From: Gammaproteobacteria bacterium
GTDB taxonomy: Bacteria > Pseudomonadota > Gammaproteobacteria > Pseudomonadales > Cellvibrionaceae
DNA length: 64,000 nt
Direction of reading: 5' to 3'
Assembly (NCBI GenBank): GCA_021151835.1
Contig: JAGKWO010000003.1
Span: forward strand, 124,001-188,000
Positions 8,303 through 17,236 of the stretch are shown piece by piece; position 1 is the first letter of the stretch; every line of letters starts with the position of its first letter. The notes under the pieces are model-generated. The model was given only the letters and a program-made list of their open reading frames with translations. It was not told the origin of the DNA and did not search any database. A program made the translations under genes and the position numbers.

Positions 8303-10681
8303 TTAGCGTACCAATCTCACACCATAAATCCCACCAGCAATAGATCCGCGCCCGGCTACAAATTTTAGCGTGTATTTCCCTTTGCTTTTTTTGACCAACG
8401 CCGGCGGAATTTTATAATCCACAGTAAAAAATTCCTGTGCATTTCCGGTAGATTCAACCGTGGCAAGCAGAAAATCATTCATATAAATTTCAAAACTCCG
8501 CCCCGCATCAATACCCGCATAAGTGATTTGTAAAAATCGGGCCTCCTGTTTTTTGTCATTTAATTCATAACTAAACCAGGCACGGGTATGGCGCCAGTGG
8601 CGGCCATTGTACAACCCGGCTTCACTCTGTTCGCCCTTATAAAAATGATCGGATTCCGGTTGTTGTTCACCCGGCGCAATGTGATCAATGGTTTTTGCTT
8701 GCAACTCCAGGCGCGCTTTTTCAGTAGCGGCGGTTTTTGCACGGGCTTTTTCTACATCAGCCGGTGTGCTGTACGGCCAATAAAGGGTATAGCGTGATTC
8801 ATGCACACGGAAAAAAGGAATCAATTCCAGATGCGCAATATCCTTACCATTAATTAAACCGGAGGCATCGAAGGTAAGCGGCTTGCCGGCAACCGGTTTT
8901 AATTTGCTAATAAAATCGTTGCTGTTACCTAATAAGAAAGGTGCAGCCTCCAACGGGCACATAGCGCCCTGGGCGATATGCCCCATGCGCGAATCATCGG
9001 CAAAATAATTCAATTGCTCATTCGCAAAGGGTTGGGTTTTTGCTGCAAGTACAATGGGGCCATGCAACACTGCGTAATAATTTTCACCACCGGGCATTTG
9101 TTCCAGCCTTGTTTGCATTGGAACAACCACTTCAATTTGGTCACCCTTTTTCCAGCGACGTTCCAGGCTAATGTATTGGCCGGGTGTTGCGGTCACGGTA
9201 ACTGGCTCACCGTTAAGGGTAACTTGCACCGTTTTATCTTGCGCCCACAGCGGATAACGCACATTCAAATTAAACTGTGCGGTTTTATCAATGCGGATGG
9301 TGGTTGTTTCCTGATCCGGGAATTGTGTTTGTTGCGTCAGGAAAATACCTTGCTGCTTCCATTGCAAACGTGACGGGATGAATAAATTTACATACACCGC
9401 TGGCAGTTTCCCGTTAATCCGATCACGCGCGTAAATAAATTCAGCATACTTCGATTGGCTTTCCAAACCGGAGCCAACACAGCACCACATTCCTTTATCC
9501 ACTTGCGAATAAACGCGATAGTGATTGGGTCTCATTGGAGTGAAGTAAACGAAACCACCAGTGGTGGGATTTTGTGATGACAGGATATGGTTGTAAAGGG
9601 CGCGCTCATAATAATCCACATATTTCATCTGCGGGGCTTGCACAGCTGATGAGAGATATAACAGCTCGGTTAATTTGAGCATGTTGTAGGTATTGCAGGT
9701 TTCCGGCCCCTCCACCTCATTAACCATTGGCGAAAAATCCTGTTGCTCATGGAAATGCTCTTTAACGCTATTACCACCAATCGCGACTGAACGTTTATCA
9801 ACAATCGTTTGCCAGAAAAATTCGGCCGCCTTGTTCCATTCAGCATTATGGGTTGCATCGGCATAGCGTTTGAAGCCGATCACTTTGGGGATTTGGGTAT
9901 TTGCGTGCAAACCATTTAACTGGTCTTGCTGCTTTTCCAATGGTTGCAAAATGGCCTGATGGGAAAATGCTTCGGCGAGCTTCAGGTATTTTTTATCACC
10001 GGTGATTTCCGCCACATCGACAAATATTTCATTCATACCACCGTGTTCAGTGCGCAACATTGCTTGCATTTGTTCCGCACTGAGGTTTTTGGTTAGCGCC
10101 AATGTCCAATCGGATAATTTCACCAGCATTTTTTTTGCGTCTTTGTTATCCGCATAACGATAAGCATCGCGCAGGCCAGCGTAAATTTTATGGATGTTAT
10201 ACCAGGGCACCCAGCGTTCGTTGGTAGAAAAATTATCGGCGCGGATATTGCCGGCAGCAATTTCCGCCCACATTTTTTTACTGTCCGGAATACCGCCGAT
10301 ATAACCGGTTCCCAATTTATCCTGACATTTTTTTAGTTCGGCAATGACATAATTTAAACGCTGTAACACTTGTTTATCACGCGCTGATGCATACATCAAT
10401 GCCAGCGCCGATACGTAGTGCCCGCCCATATGGCCATCAAGACCGGTGGATTCCCAATTGCCGTAAGTCTCCTTAAAAGGTAAGCCTGCTTCGCGCCGAA
10501 ACGGTGCCAGTAACTTTTCTGCATCCAATGAAAGCAGATATTCTTTATTGAGGTTTTGGGCATGAAGGAACGGACTATCAAGCAATTGCACATCGCGTAG
10601 TGGTGCGAGTTCAAATGCATTTACATTGAACCCCAGGCCAATACCCAATAAAAAAAACCAACGCGCGAGTGATTGCTTCAT
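8303..10681 (-). CDS. GH146/GH127-type beta-L-arabinofuranosidase
   Basis: A 792-aa secreted protein with an N-terminal signal (about residues 1-22). The (alpha/alpha)6 barrel (about 25-430) has GLDGHMGGHYVSALAL, and the metal/nucleophile signature appears as EVEGPETCNTYN (E322, E327, C329) and MWCCVGSG (C400, C401). In HypBA1 of GH127 the equivalent residues are the acid/base Glu, the Zn-bound Glu and Cys, and a cysteine nucleophile. The later beta-sandwiches and the C-terminal domain (about 660-792) are more like the arabinan-linked GH146 members. It would release beta-L-arabinofuranose caps from arabinan or arabinogalactan. It is 101 nt downstream of a TonB receptor, across a hairpin that may reduce its expression. 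Confidence 0.87.
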   Translation of the reverse strand: MKQSLARWFFLLGIGLGFNVNAFELAPLRDVQLLDSPFLHAQNLNKEYLLSLDAEKLLAPFRREAGLPFKETYGNWESTGLDGHMGGHYVSALALMYASARDKQVLQRLNYVIAELKKCQDKLGTGYIGGIPDSKKMWAEIAAGNIRADNFSTNERWVPWYNIHKIYAGLRDAYRYADNKDAKKMLVKLSDWTLALTKNLSAEQMQAMLRTEHGGMNEIFVDVAEITGDKKYLKLAEAFSHQAILQPLEKQQDQLNGLHANTQIPKVIGFKRYADATHNAEWNKAAEFFWQTIVDKRSVAIGGNSVKEHFHEQQDFSPMVNEVEGPETCNTYNMLKLTELLYLSSAVQAPQMKYVDYYERALYNHILSSQNPTTGGFVYFTPMRPNHYRVYSQVDKGMWCCVGSGLESQSKYAEFIYARDRINGKLPAVYVNLFIPSRLQWKQQGIFLTQQTQFPDQETTTIRIDKTAQFNLNVRYPLWAQDKTVQVTLNGEPVTVTATPGQYISLERRWKKGDQIEVVVPMQTRLEQMPGGENYYAVLHGPIVLAAKTQPFANEQLNYFADDSRMGHIAQGAMCPLEAAPFLLGNSNDFISKLKPVAGKPLTFDASGLINGKDIAHLELIPFFRVHESRYTLYWPYSTPADVEKARAKTAATEKARLELQAKTIDHIAPGEQQPESDHFYKGEQSEAGLYNGRHWRHTRAWFSYELNDKKQEARFLQITYAGIDAGRSFEIYMNDFLLATVESTGNAQEFFTVDYKIPPALVKKSKGKYTLKFVAGRGSIAGGIYGVRLVR

Positions 10682-10723
10682 TATTTTTACCTTTTGGACA
10701 ATGATTCAGAGTTTGATGATAAA

Positions 10724-10749
10724 AAAGGCAGCCTTTGCAGGCCGCCTTT
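10724..10749 (-). terminator. Intrinsic terminator or attenuator between TonB receptor and GH146 gene
   Basis: AAAGGCAGCC pairs with GGCCGCCTTT (one mismatch) around TTTGCA, with T residues following on the minus strand. It would end most receptor transcripts and lower read-through into the hydrolase gene. Confidence 0.6.
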
Positions 10750-10782
10750 ATTGCATAACTTAACGCTGCATATCGCTGCAAA

Positions 10783-13632
10783 CTAGAAAGTCAAACGAGC
10801 ACCAATAGCAATAGTCCGGCTATAAAGTGCCGAACCAAAGTTGTTGGTTGTTGAACCATTTTCACCGTAATAACTTTGATAAATTTCTTCCGTCAGGTTA
10901 GTCCCATCCAAGGTCAACGACAGGTTGTCATTAACATCGTATGTTACTTGCAAGTCCAGGCTGGACTCCGGCTTTCTCCAGACTTCCAACGGATTGGCGA
11001 AGGATGCAGCTTCATAGTTATTCAGGAATTCACTGCGCCATGTATAAGATAAACGCATACCGAGATCATATTTGTCGTAGGCCAACACCACACTGTAAGA
11101 CTCATCCGAGACACCAAACAGATCGGTTTTTTTGGTATCAATAATTTCACCGGCGGTGTTGGTGATTGGTGTGATTTGCGATGACTCCAGTGCGGTATAA
11201 CTTGCCTGCACACCAAAACCATCCAGCACTGATGGCAAATTATCCGGGAACCAAACCGCACCCAACTCCAAACCACTCAATTCGCCATTGGACGCATTGT
11301 AAGGCTGGCTCAATACATAAGTGCCCATTTGACCATTGGGTTTTTCAAGCTGGACCTGGCGGCGGAAATCAATAACAAAACCATCGATATCACGCTTGAA
11401 CAAGGTTCCGTACAACGAACTGCCTTGAGCAAAATACCACTCTAGTGATACGTCATAATTTTTTGATTCCGTGGGTGCCAAATCCGGATTTCCACCAAAT
11501 GCAGTACCGTAACCAACATTCGTTACATCTTCATTTTTGGAAATATTGGCGTTAAGTTGGCTGAAAGCAGGGCGACGCAAGGTTTCGGTATAAGCGAAAC
11601 GCGATTCCAGACTGTCAGTCCAGTGGTAACGAACCATTAAACTTGGCAACACTTTAGATGTGTCTGCGCTGGCGGAAGACGAATTATCAACAGTGGGATT
11701 TAATAATTCTTTATTGATGTCAGTAAATACCATATCGGTATCGGAACCGGTGTAACGCAAACCGATTTCACCATCCACTTTCTTTCCTGCCAATTCGCTA
11801 TCGAATTTTGCAGTGATGTAGGCAGAAGTCGTCAGCTCTTCAATATCAAAACCATTAATGAGCGGCAATTCAGTTAAACCATAAAGCCCTCTCATTGCGG
11901 TAATATTGTTTTTCAGGTAATGGCCATTTGCGGCAGCCCAGGTGGTCGGGACATCGGCTTCACCATCAAAGAAACCTTTATTGATAGATGCCATACCGGG
12001 AATGGATTCAATCGCAATCGCACCGTTGTAAGCACCATCAATCAGGTTGTAGCTGTCGTACGCGGTGATCGCGTTATTTTTTGCACCTTGCCTTCTGCTT
12101 GCTTCGGCGGCAGTGCGATTATCAACCCGCACACCAAAATCAAATGCGGTGAAAATGCTTAAATCAGTGGTATAGGTCGCATCAATAGTAAAAGTTGTTG
12201 CGTCGCCTTTACTGCGTGTGCCTGAGTCATAAAATTGTGCGCTGTTCCAGGCCACCAGATCCGTCAAATCACTTTCATCAACATCCGCCGTCGCCGGATT
12301 ATCAGGGAAGCTGTATGCAGGCAAACCGCCACCCGCATTAAAATCCACATCCAATTGATAACCACCTTTATCAAAACGCATACCCACAAAGTCTGTGGAA
12401 TATTCGCTGTCCTGGTAAGTCAATTCAGATTTTACTTTCAGGTTGCTTCCAATATCCCAATTACCGCCCAGTGCGTACACAAAACTATCGGTTTTGCCCG
12501 TGCTCAAATCACCACTGGTAAACATGTACTGGTTTGACACGCTGCGCGATTTGATAATGTTAGTGCCTTCGAACACTTCGATATTGGCAGCACCGGGATT
12601 ATCTACGTACGCACCCCACCAGTCGGCAAAAGAGAACAACAATGAATTGAATGATTCATTGCGATAACCGTTGTAGAACGCTTCAAATAAATATTCCGCA
12701 TTGTCGTTAGGTGCAAATTGGAAAGAAACGTTTGCTGCAGTGCGCTCGCGCTTGCCGGTAAAATCGCTCGCGAAAATAGCATCGCGGCCAAGCAAATATT
12801 CCATTGGCTGGCCATTAACCTCCAGCGTCGAGCCAGCAGTATTCGGAAGGCCATCCAATAAACCCGGGGTCCAGATTGGATTCTCGGTTACGCCACCTTT
12901 ATCAAGGAAAATACGCTCGTAATTGGTAAAAGGTGCCAGTGGATTGTCACTCGCAAAAGGCACCATCGCACCGGGTGTTACACTTTGGTCGCGATAATTG
13001 GTTTCGGCGTAAGAGAGGTTTACCAACGCACCAAATTCACCGGCACCGGTATTCCAGCGATTGCTCGCCAGACCGCTGATGTTTGGATCAATTTCATCAG
13101 CCTGTTCCTGGCTGATGGCACGCGTTGCCAATACCCATTTAGAGCCTTCAAAATCAAACGGGCGCTGGGTCTTGATATCAACAGACCCGGCGATGCCATT
13201 TTCAATTTGCGCAGCGGAACGGGTTTTATAAACATCGACCTGCTTGATCAGGCTCGCCGGAATATCTTGCAATGCCACTGACAAACCGGAGGCGGTGAAA
13301 ATATTGCGGCCATTTACGGTGGTATTAACATCGGTAAGACCACGGATTGAAATGCCGGCCACTTCACCGGCGCCACGGTTGGTAACCTGCACGCCGGTAA
13401 TACGTTGCATCGCTTCAATTACATTGTTGTCTGGAAACTTACCGATATCTTCCGACACAATCGCATCAACGATTTGGGTATTGGTACGCTTCACATCGAG
13501 CGCCTGGGTCAAACTGGCGCGGATCCCGCTAATAACAATTTCCTCAACCTGATCTTCCTGTGCAACTGCAAAGGAAGCGCCCAATGCTGCCGCCATGGCC
13601 ACAGCAATGCTGAGTGTTTTTTTCTGGAACAT
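10783..13632 (-). CDS. TonB-dependent receptor, probably arabino-oligosaccharide specific
   Basis: A 949-aa outer-membrane receptor. The signal peptide is MFQKKTLSIAVAMAAALGAS, cut near AVA|QED. A TonB-box-like EEIVISGI follows, then the plug with SEDIGKFPDNNVIEAMQRI and GVQVTNRGAGEV, and the barrel ending in aromatic-terminated strands (IAIGARLTF). This is the TonB-Xanth-Caul class common in polysaccharide-degrading proteobacteria; there is no SusD partner and no carboxypeptidase-like N-terminal extension. The chosen ATG has GGGAGAG upstream; 32 extra in-frame codons upstream are not protein-like. Its promoter carries the arabinose-type operator. It resembles the next receptor upstream, so substrate range may be split between the two. 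Confidence 0.92.
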   Translation of the reverse strand: MFQKKTLSIAVAMAAALGASFAVAQEDQVEEIVISGIRASLTQALDVKRTNTQIVDAIVSEDIGKFPDNNVIEAMQRITGVQVTNRGAGEVAGISIRGLTDVNTTVNGRNIFTASGLSVALQDIPASLIKQVDVYKTRSAAQIENGIAGSVDIKTQRPFDFEGSKWVLATRAISQEQADEIDPNISGLASNRWNTGAGEFGALVNLSYAETNYRDQSVTPGAMVPFASDNPLAPFTNYERIFLDKGGVTENPIWTPGLLDGLPNTAGSTLEVNGQPMEYLLGRDAIFASDFTGKRERTAANVSFQFAPNDNAEYLFEAFYNGYRNESFNSLLFSFADWWGAYVDNPGAANIEVFEGTNIIKSRSVSNQYMFTSGDLSTGKTDSFVYALGGNWDIGSNLKVKSELTYQDSEYSTDFVGMRFDKGGYQLDVDFNAGGGLPAYSFPDNPATADVDESDLTDLVAWNSAQFYDSGTRSKGDATTFTIDATYTTDLSIFTAFDFGVRVDNRTAAEASRRQGAKNNAITAYDSYNLIDGAYNGAIAIESIPGMASINKGFFDGEADVPTTWAAANGHYLKNNITAMRGLYGLTELPLINGFDIEELTTSAYITAKFDSELAGKKVDGEIGLRYTGSDTDMVFTDINKELLNPTVDNSSSASADTSKVLPSLMVRYHWTDSLESRFAYTETLRRPAFSQLNANISKNEDVTNVGYGTAFGGNPDLAPTESKNYDVSLEWYFAQGSSLYGTLFKRDIDGFVIDFRRQVQLEKPNGQMGTYVLSQPYNASNGELSGLELGAVWFPDNLPSVLDGFGVQASYTALESSQITPITNTAGEIIDTKKTDLFGVSDESYSVVLAYDKYDLGMRLSYTWRSEFLNNYEAASFANPLEVWRKPESSLDLQVTYDVNDNLSLTLDGTNLTEEIYQSYYGENGSTTNNFGSALYSRTIAIGARLTF

Positions 13633-13826
13633 GTGTATCTCTCCCGTGTGCGATGGCACCTTTTTGGCAATGGCCGGGTGTCTATCGTTATTATTGAACC
13701 TGGTTGTGGTCCGGGTTGGTGATGGCATGAATTCCTTTTTCGGTCTTATAAAAATGCCGACCTCAGGGCATACCTGCTGTCGGTGTTTCGTCGCCAGGCA
13801 TGTTGTATATACCCGACAATTTATAC

Positions 13827-13873
13827 ATATTGTAATACAATTTAATCCTAATCCTGGCGCTAACCACAGTCAA
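13827..13873 (-). promoter_or_regulatory. Promoter and operator of the first TonB receptor
   Basis: On the minus strand TTGACT (13873-13868), 17 nt, TAGGAT (13850-13845) is a good sigma-70 promoter. Just downstream, 13827-13843 reads ATATTGTA-A-TACAATTT, one mismatch from a perfect palindrome, placed over the expected start point. This is the layout of a repressor site. Confidence 0.65.
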
Positions 13874-14073
13874 CCCAAAAGAGTGCTTTTCCGTGTAAAG
13901 ATTGTTATTTAATAGTGCACTTTTCCAGATTCCTTTTGAAAATGGATTTTTATCTACCGTTCATTAATCCATTGGGCAATGAAAAGAAGCGCTATGGATG
14001 CCAGCAAATAAAACGCTTAAAAACAGCTATTTTTCATAACCGCAGCGCCTTGATTTTAATATCTCCCAAAAAT

Positions 14074-14104
14074 AAAAAAAGCCGCTACAAATTTTGTAGC
14101 GGCT
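14074..14104 (-). terminator. Strong intrinsic terminator
   Basis: AGCCGCTACAAA (14080-14091) is self-complementary with TTTGTAGCGGCT (14093-14104); on the minus strand it is followed by a run of seven T residues. Confidence 0.8.
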
Positions 14105-14223
14105 GAAAAATTGGTGTAAACAAACAGCGTTACACCATCCAACGACAATGGATAACTCCTAACAAATACAAGCTCGAATGAGCTGAAGGGCATTGATCAA
14201 AATAAACATCAATCACCCTTATT
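14074..14223 (-). ncRNA. Candidate small RNA or short leader transcript between two TonB receptor genes
   Basis: On the minus strand TGGACA, 16 nt, TATTAT (14235-14230) forms a promoter, overlapped by the palindrome-like site 14220-14236. About 145 nt downstream is a strong hairpin with a T tract (14104-14074), and a second inverted repeat (GGTGTAA...TTACACC) lies between. A tiny 16-codon open frame beginning MFILINALQL is possible but unconvincing. It could be a regulated small RNA, or an attenuated long leader for the receptor gene at 13632. Confidence 0.4.
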
Positions 14224-14236
14224 TGTAATATAATAT
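14220..14236. promoter_or_regulatory. Arabinose-type operator candidate
   Basis: TATTTGTA-A-TATAATAT; on the other strand ATATTATA-T-TACAAATA. It overlaps the -10 element of the short minus-strand transcript proposed downstream. Confidence 0.45.
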
Positions 14237-14307
14237 ATCAATAAATACAGTTGTCCAGCATTTTTGCAGGTATTTTTGCCAGCAGGTTTGATTGCGCTCC
14301 GATAAAG

Positions 14308-14339
14308 CAAAAAAAAAAGCCCCGCCACAAGGCGAGGCT
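14308..14339 (-). terminator. Intrinsic terminator of the second TonB receptor
   Basis: On the minus strand AGCCTCGCC, TTGT, GGCGGGGCT is followed by a long T run (the A run 14308-14318 on the plus strand). It lies 18 nt past the receptor stop codon. Confidence 0.85.
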
Positions 14340-14356
14340 GTTCCTGACATTTTTCC

Positions 14357-17134
14357 CTAGAAGGCGTAACGCACTCCCACCGCATAGGTTTTGGAATAGA
14401 TCGCGTTACCAAAGTTAAACAGGTTTTGGTTACCCTCACCGTAGTAATTTTGGTAAACATCATCCAGCAAGTTGGTACCGTCAAAGGTGATCGCCAATTC
14501 GTCGGTTACATCGTAACTTAACTGGAATGACAGATCCTGCTCAGGGCGGCTCCAGAACTGGATCGGGTTTGCGAAAATGGAAGCCTCATTTCCCTGGAAG
14601 AACTCCTCGCGCCATACATAGGACAAGCGCGCGCCGAAGCCCGCTTTTTCATAGGCCAGTACCACACTGTAGGACGAATCGGAAACACCACTCATTTTGG
14701 ATTTGTTGTAACCGCTGACACTGCCGTCCTCAGCAAACTCCGGGTTCAACTGCTCTGAATCCAGCATGGTGTAACTGGCCTGTATACCCAAACCATCCAG
14801 TGCTGCCGGCAGATTGTCAGGGAAATAGACCAGACCAATTTCCAAACCACTCAATTCACCATCAGCCGCGTTAACCGGGGCATTCAGCACATAGGGACGC
14901 GTAACACCGTCTTCCCCTTCGCGCACCACTGTTTTCTTGCCATTGATCACCAGGCCATCGATCTCGCGCTTGAAGATAGCACCGTACAATGAACTACCTT
15001 CCGCAAAATACCACTCCAGGGACATATCGTAGTTTTTGGAGTAAGTGGGTTTGAGTTCCGGGTTACCGCCACTGCCGGTACCGTATGGTGTACTGGTCAA
15101 TGGGTCCTGCCAGGTTTGGTAGGGATTGAGGGCACTGTATTCCGGCATGCGCAGGGTTTCCGTATAAGCAGCGCGCGCCACTACCTCAGCGGTGATATTC
15201 CAGTTAAGCACCAGGCTCGGCAGCACTTCGGTGGCAGATGAGGTACCGGGAATAAGCACACCGTTTTGCCAGAATTCCAAGTCCTGTTGATAATCAACGG
15301 CACGCAGACCCAGCTCGCCATTCAGATTATCGCCCCAGTGGAATTTGGTAGTCGCATACAATGCCGCCGCGTCTTCATCAACGCTGAAGTTTTTAGCCAG
15401 AACCGGATTATCAAGGCCATAAACAGTGCGCACTGCATCCTGGTTTTTCAACAGGTAGGAGCCGTCAGCAGTAATAAAACGGTCGAAAATCGTGGCGCGA
15501 CCATCAAAGTAATTATCGGCGGTATAAATCAACCCTGAGCCATCACCTGACGCACCGGCAGCGGTTAGCAATTGCATCAACTGACTCACACTGGTATTCG
15601 CAATGCCTGAATTCTGGTCGCGCGTCAGGACTTCTGCACTGCGCACCTGGTAACGGCCACCGACTTTAACGCTATCGATAACATTGCCATCCAACTGCCA
15701 GTCGGCATCCACGGTGTACGCGACCGAATCACCTTCATTACTGGCACCGCTGTCGTAGACAGTACCGGCATTCCAATTGGCAATCGCGGCCATATCGGAT
15801 TCGTCAACGGTGGTGGCAGGGTTATCCCAGAACACCACTGAAGGAATACCATCGCGATCGTTGTAATCCACATCCAGGCCATAAGCGGTGCGATCAAAGC
15901 GCATGGCGAAGAAGTTGGTGGTGTATTTACTTTCCTGTAACACCAGCTCGGAGTTCACCGTCACTTTATCCGATGGCTTCCATTTGGCGCCCAGCGCGTA
16001 AAGGTAACTGTCGGTTTTACCATCGGAATAATCACCGCTTTGGAAACCGCCGTTGTCGCGGCCCTGATGTTCTTTAACAACATTGGTGCCCTCATAAACA
16101 ATCGGGATAGCAATATTGCCGTTCTGGTGTTCCAGCACGTTGGTGAACCACATCGCGTTTTGCTGGGTATTGCGATAACCGGTGTAGAAACCTTCCGCCA
16201 GGAATTCCCACTCATCATTCGGAGCCCACTGCAACGAGAAGCTGGCAGCAGGACGTTTACGCAACCCGGAAAAAGCAGTACCAAATACGGCATCGCGCAT
16301 CATCAGGTAATCCACCGTTTCACCGTCGACATTCAAGGTTGAACCGGCGGTGTACGGTATACCCGCTTCCAATCCTGCCTGCCACACAAGGCTGCCGCTG
16401 GAGTTGTTGGGGATCATTTGGTACGGCGCATAATTGGATGGAGGCGTTGCGGAAAAATACGGATAGACTGCACCGGCAGTCATAGTGTCATCGCGATAAT
16501 GGGTTTCAGCGTAACCAACGTTGATCAATGCCCCGAATTCGCCGCCACCGTCCAACTCCCAGCGATTGCTATAGAGCGCACTGATATTTGGATCAATCTC
16601 GTCGGGTTGATCGCTATAAATACCGCGCGCCGCCAACACCACTTTTTCACCATCAAACATGAACGGGCGATTGGTTTTTACATCAATAGAACCCGCGATA
16701 CCGCGCTCGGTGCGATCAGCCGAGCGGGTTTTATAGACATCAACGCTGCTCAGCAAGCTTGCGGGAATATCCCAAATGGCAACATCGCGGCCAGCGCCGG
16801 TAAATACATCGCGACCATTAACGGAGGTGTGCACGTCAGTCAAACCGCGAATAGAAATACCGTCAACTTCACCGCCGCCACGCCCTGTCGTTTGAACGCC
16901 TGTTACGCGCTGTAATGCTTCCACAACATTGTTATCGGGAAATTTACCAATATCTTCTGCGACTATGGCATCCACGATTTGTGTATTCTCGCGTTTAATA
17001 TCCAATGCCTTGCCAAGGCTGCCACGAATACCTTGCACGATAACTTCTTCAACCTGGTCTTGTTCTTGCGCACTACTCAGTTGCGCCAACATTGCAGCGA
17101 GCATCGCAGTGGCTAATGCTGTTTTCTTATACAT
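14357..17134 (-). CDS. TonB-dependent receptor, second arabinan-locus paralogue
   Basis: A 925-aa outer-membrane receptor. Signal peptide about 1-22 (cut at SSA|QEQ), TonB-box-like EEVIVQGI, plug with AEDIGKFPDNNVVEALQRV and GVQTTGRGGGEV, barrel ending YAVGVRYAF. It is clearly homologous to the 949-aa receptor downstream along its length (YGTGSGGNPELKPTYSKNYD versus the corresponding GGNPDLAPTESKNYD region). It is 102 nt downstream of the LamG-containing GH43 lipoprotein, and no terminator is seen between them, so the two are probably an operon under the operator at 20768. It is expected to import arabinan fragments with TonB-ExbBD energy. Confidence 0.92.
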   Translation of the reverse strand: MYKKTALATAMLAAMLAQLSSAQEQDQVEEVIVQGIRGSLGKALDIKRENTQIVDAIVAEDIGKFPDNNVVEALQRVTGVQTTGRGGGEVDGISIRGLTDVHTSVNGRDVFTGAGRDVAIWDIPASLLSSVDVYKTRSADRTERGIAGSIDVKTNRPFMFDGEKVVLAARGIYSDQPDEIDPNISALYSNRWELDGGGEFGALINVGYAETHYRDDTMTAGAVYPYFSATPPSNYAPYQMIPNNSSGSLVWQAGLEAGIPYTAGSTLNVDGETVDYLMMRDAVFGTAFSGLRKRPAASFSLQWAPNDEWEFLAEGFYTGYRNTQQNAMWFTNVLEHQNGNIAIPIVYEGTNVVKEHQGRDNGGFQSGDYSDGKTDSYLYALGAKWKPSDKVTVNSELVLQESKYTTNFFAMRFDRTAYGLDVDYNDRDGIPSVVFWDNPATTVDESDMAAIANWNAGTVYDSGASNEGDSVAYTVDADWQLDGNVIDSVKVGGRYQVRSAEVLTRDQNSGIANTSVSQLMQLLTAAGASGDGSGLIYTADNYFDGRATIFDRFITADGSYLLKNQDAVRTVYGLDNPVLAKNFSVDEDAAALYATTKFHWGDNLNGELGLRAVDYQQDLEFWQNGVLIPGTSSATEVLPSLVLNWNITAEVVARAAYTETLRMPEYSALNPYQTWQDPLTSTPYGTGSGGNPELKPTYSKNYDMSLEWYFAEGSSLYGAIFKREIDGLVINGKKTVVREGEDGVTRPYVLNAPVNAADGELSGLEIGLVYFPDNLPAALDGLGIQASYTMLDSEQLNPEFAEDGSVSGYNKSKMSGVSDSSYSVVLAYEKAGFGARLSYVWREEFFQGNEASIFANPIQFWSRPEQDLSFQLSYDVTDELAITFDGTNLLDDVYQNYYGEGNQNLFNFGNAIYSKTYAVGVRYAF

Positions 17135-17236
17135 TTTTCAACTCCAAATTTTTTATTAAATTTGAGTTAATCCTGTATTGATTAACCCAATTTCAAAGAA
17201 TGGTTAGCGAGGGGCCGCGCCCCTCGCCGCTGCGAA

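Noticed and set aside
14209..14236. Reading the site at 14220-14236 simply as part of the terminator or 3' region of the upstream TonB receptor
   Set aside because: It lies about 120 nt past the receptor stop and beyond a strong terminator, and it coincides with promoter-like hexamers on the minus strand.
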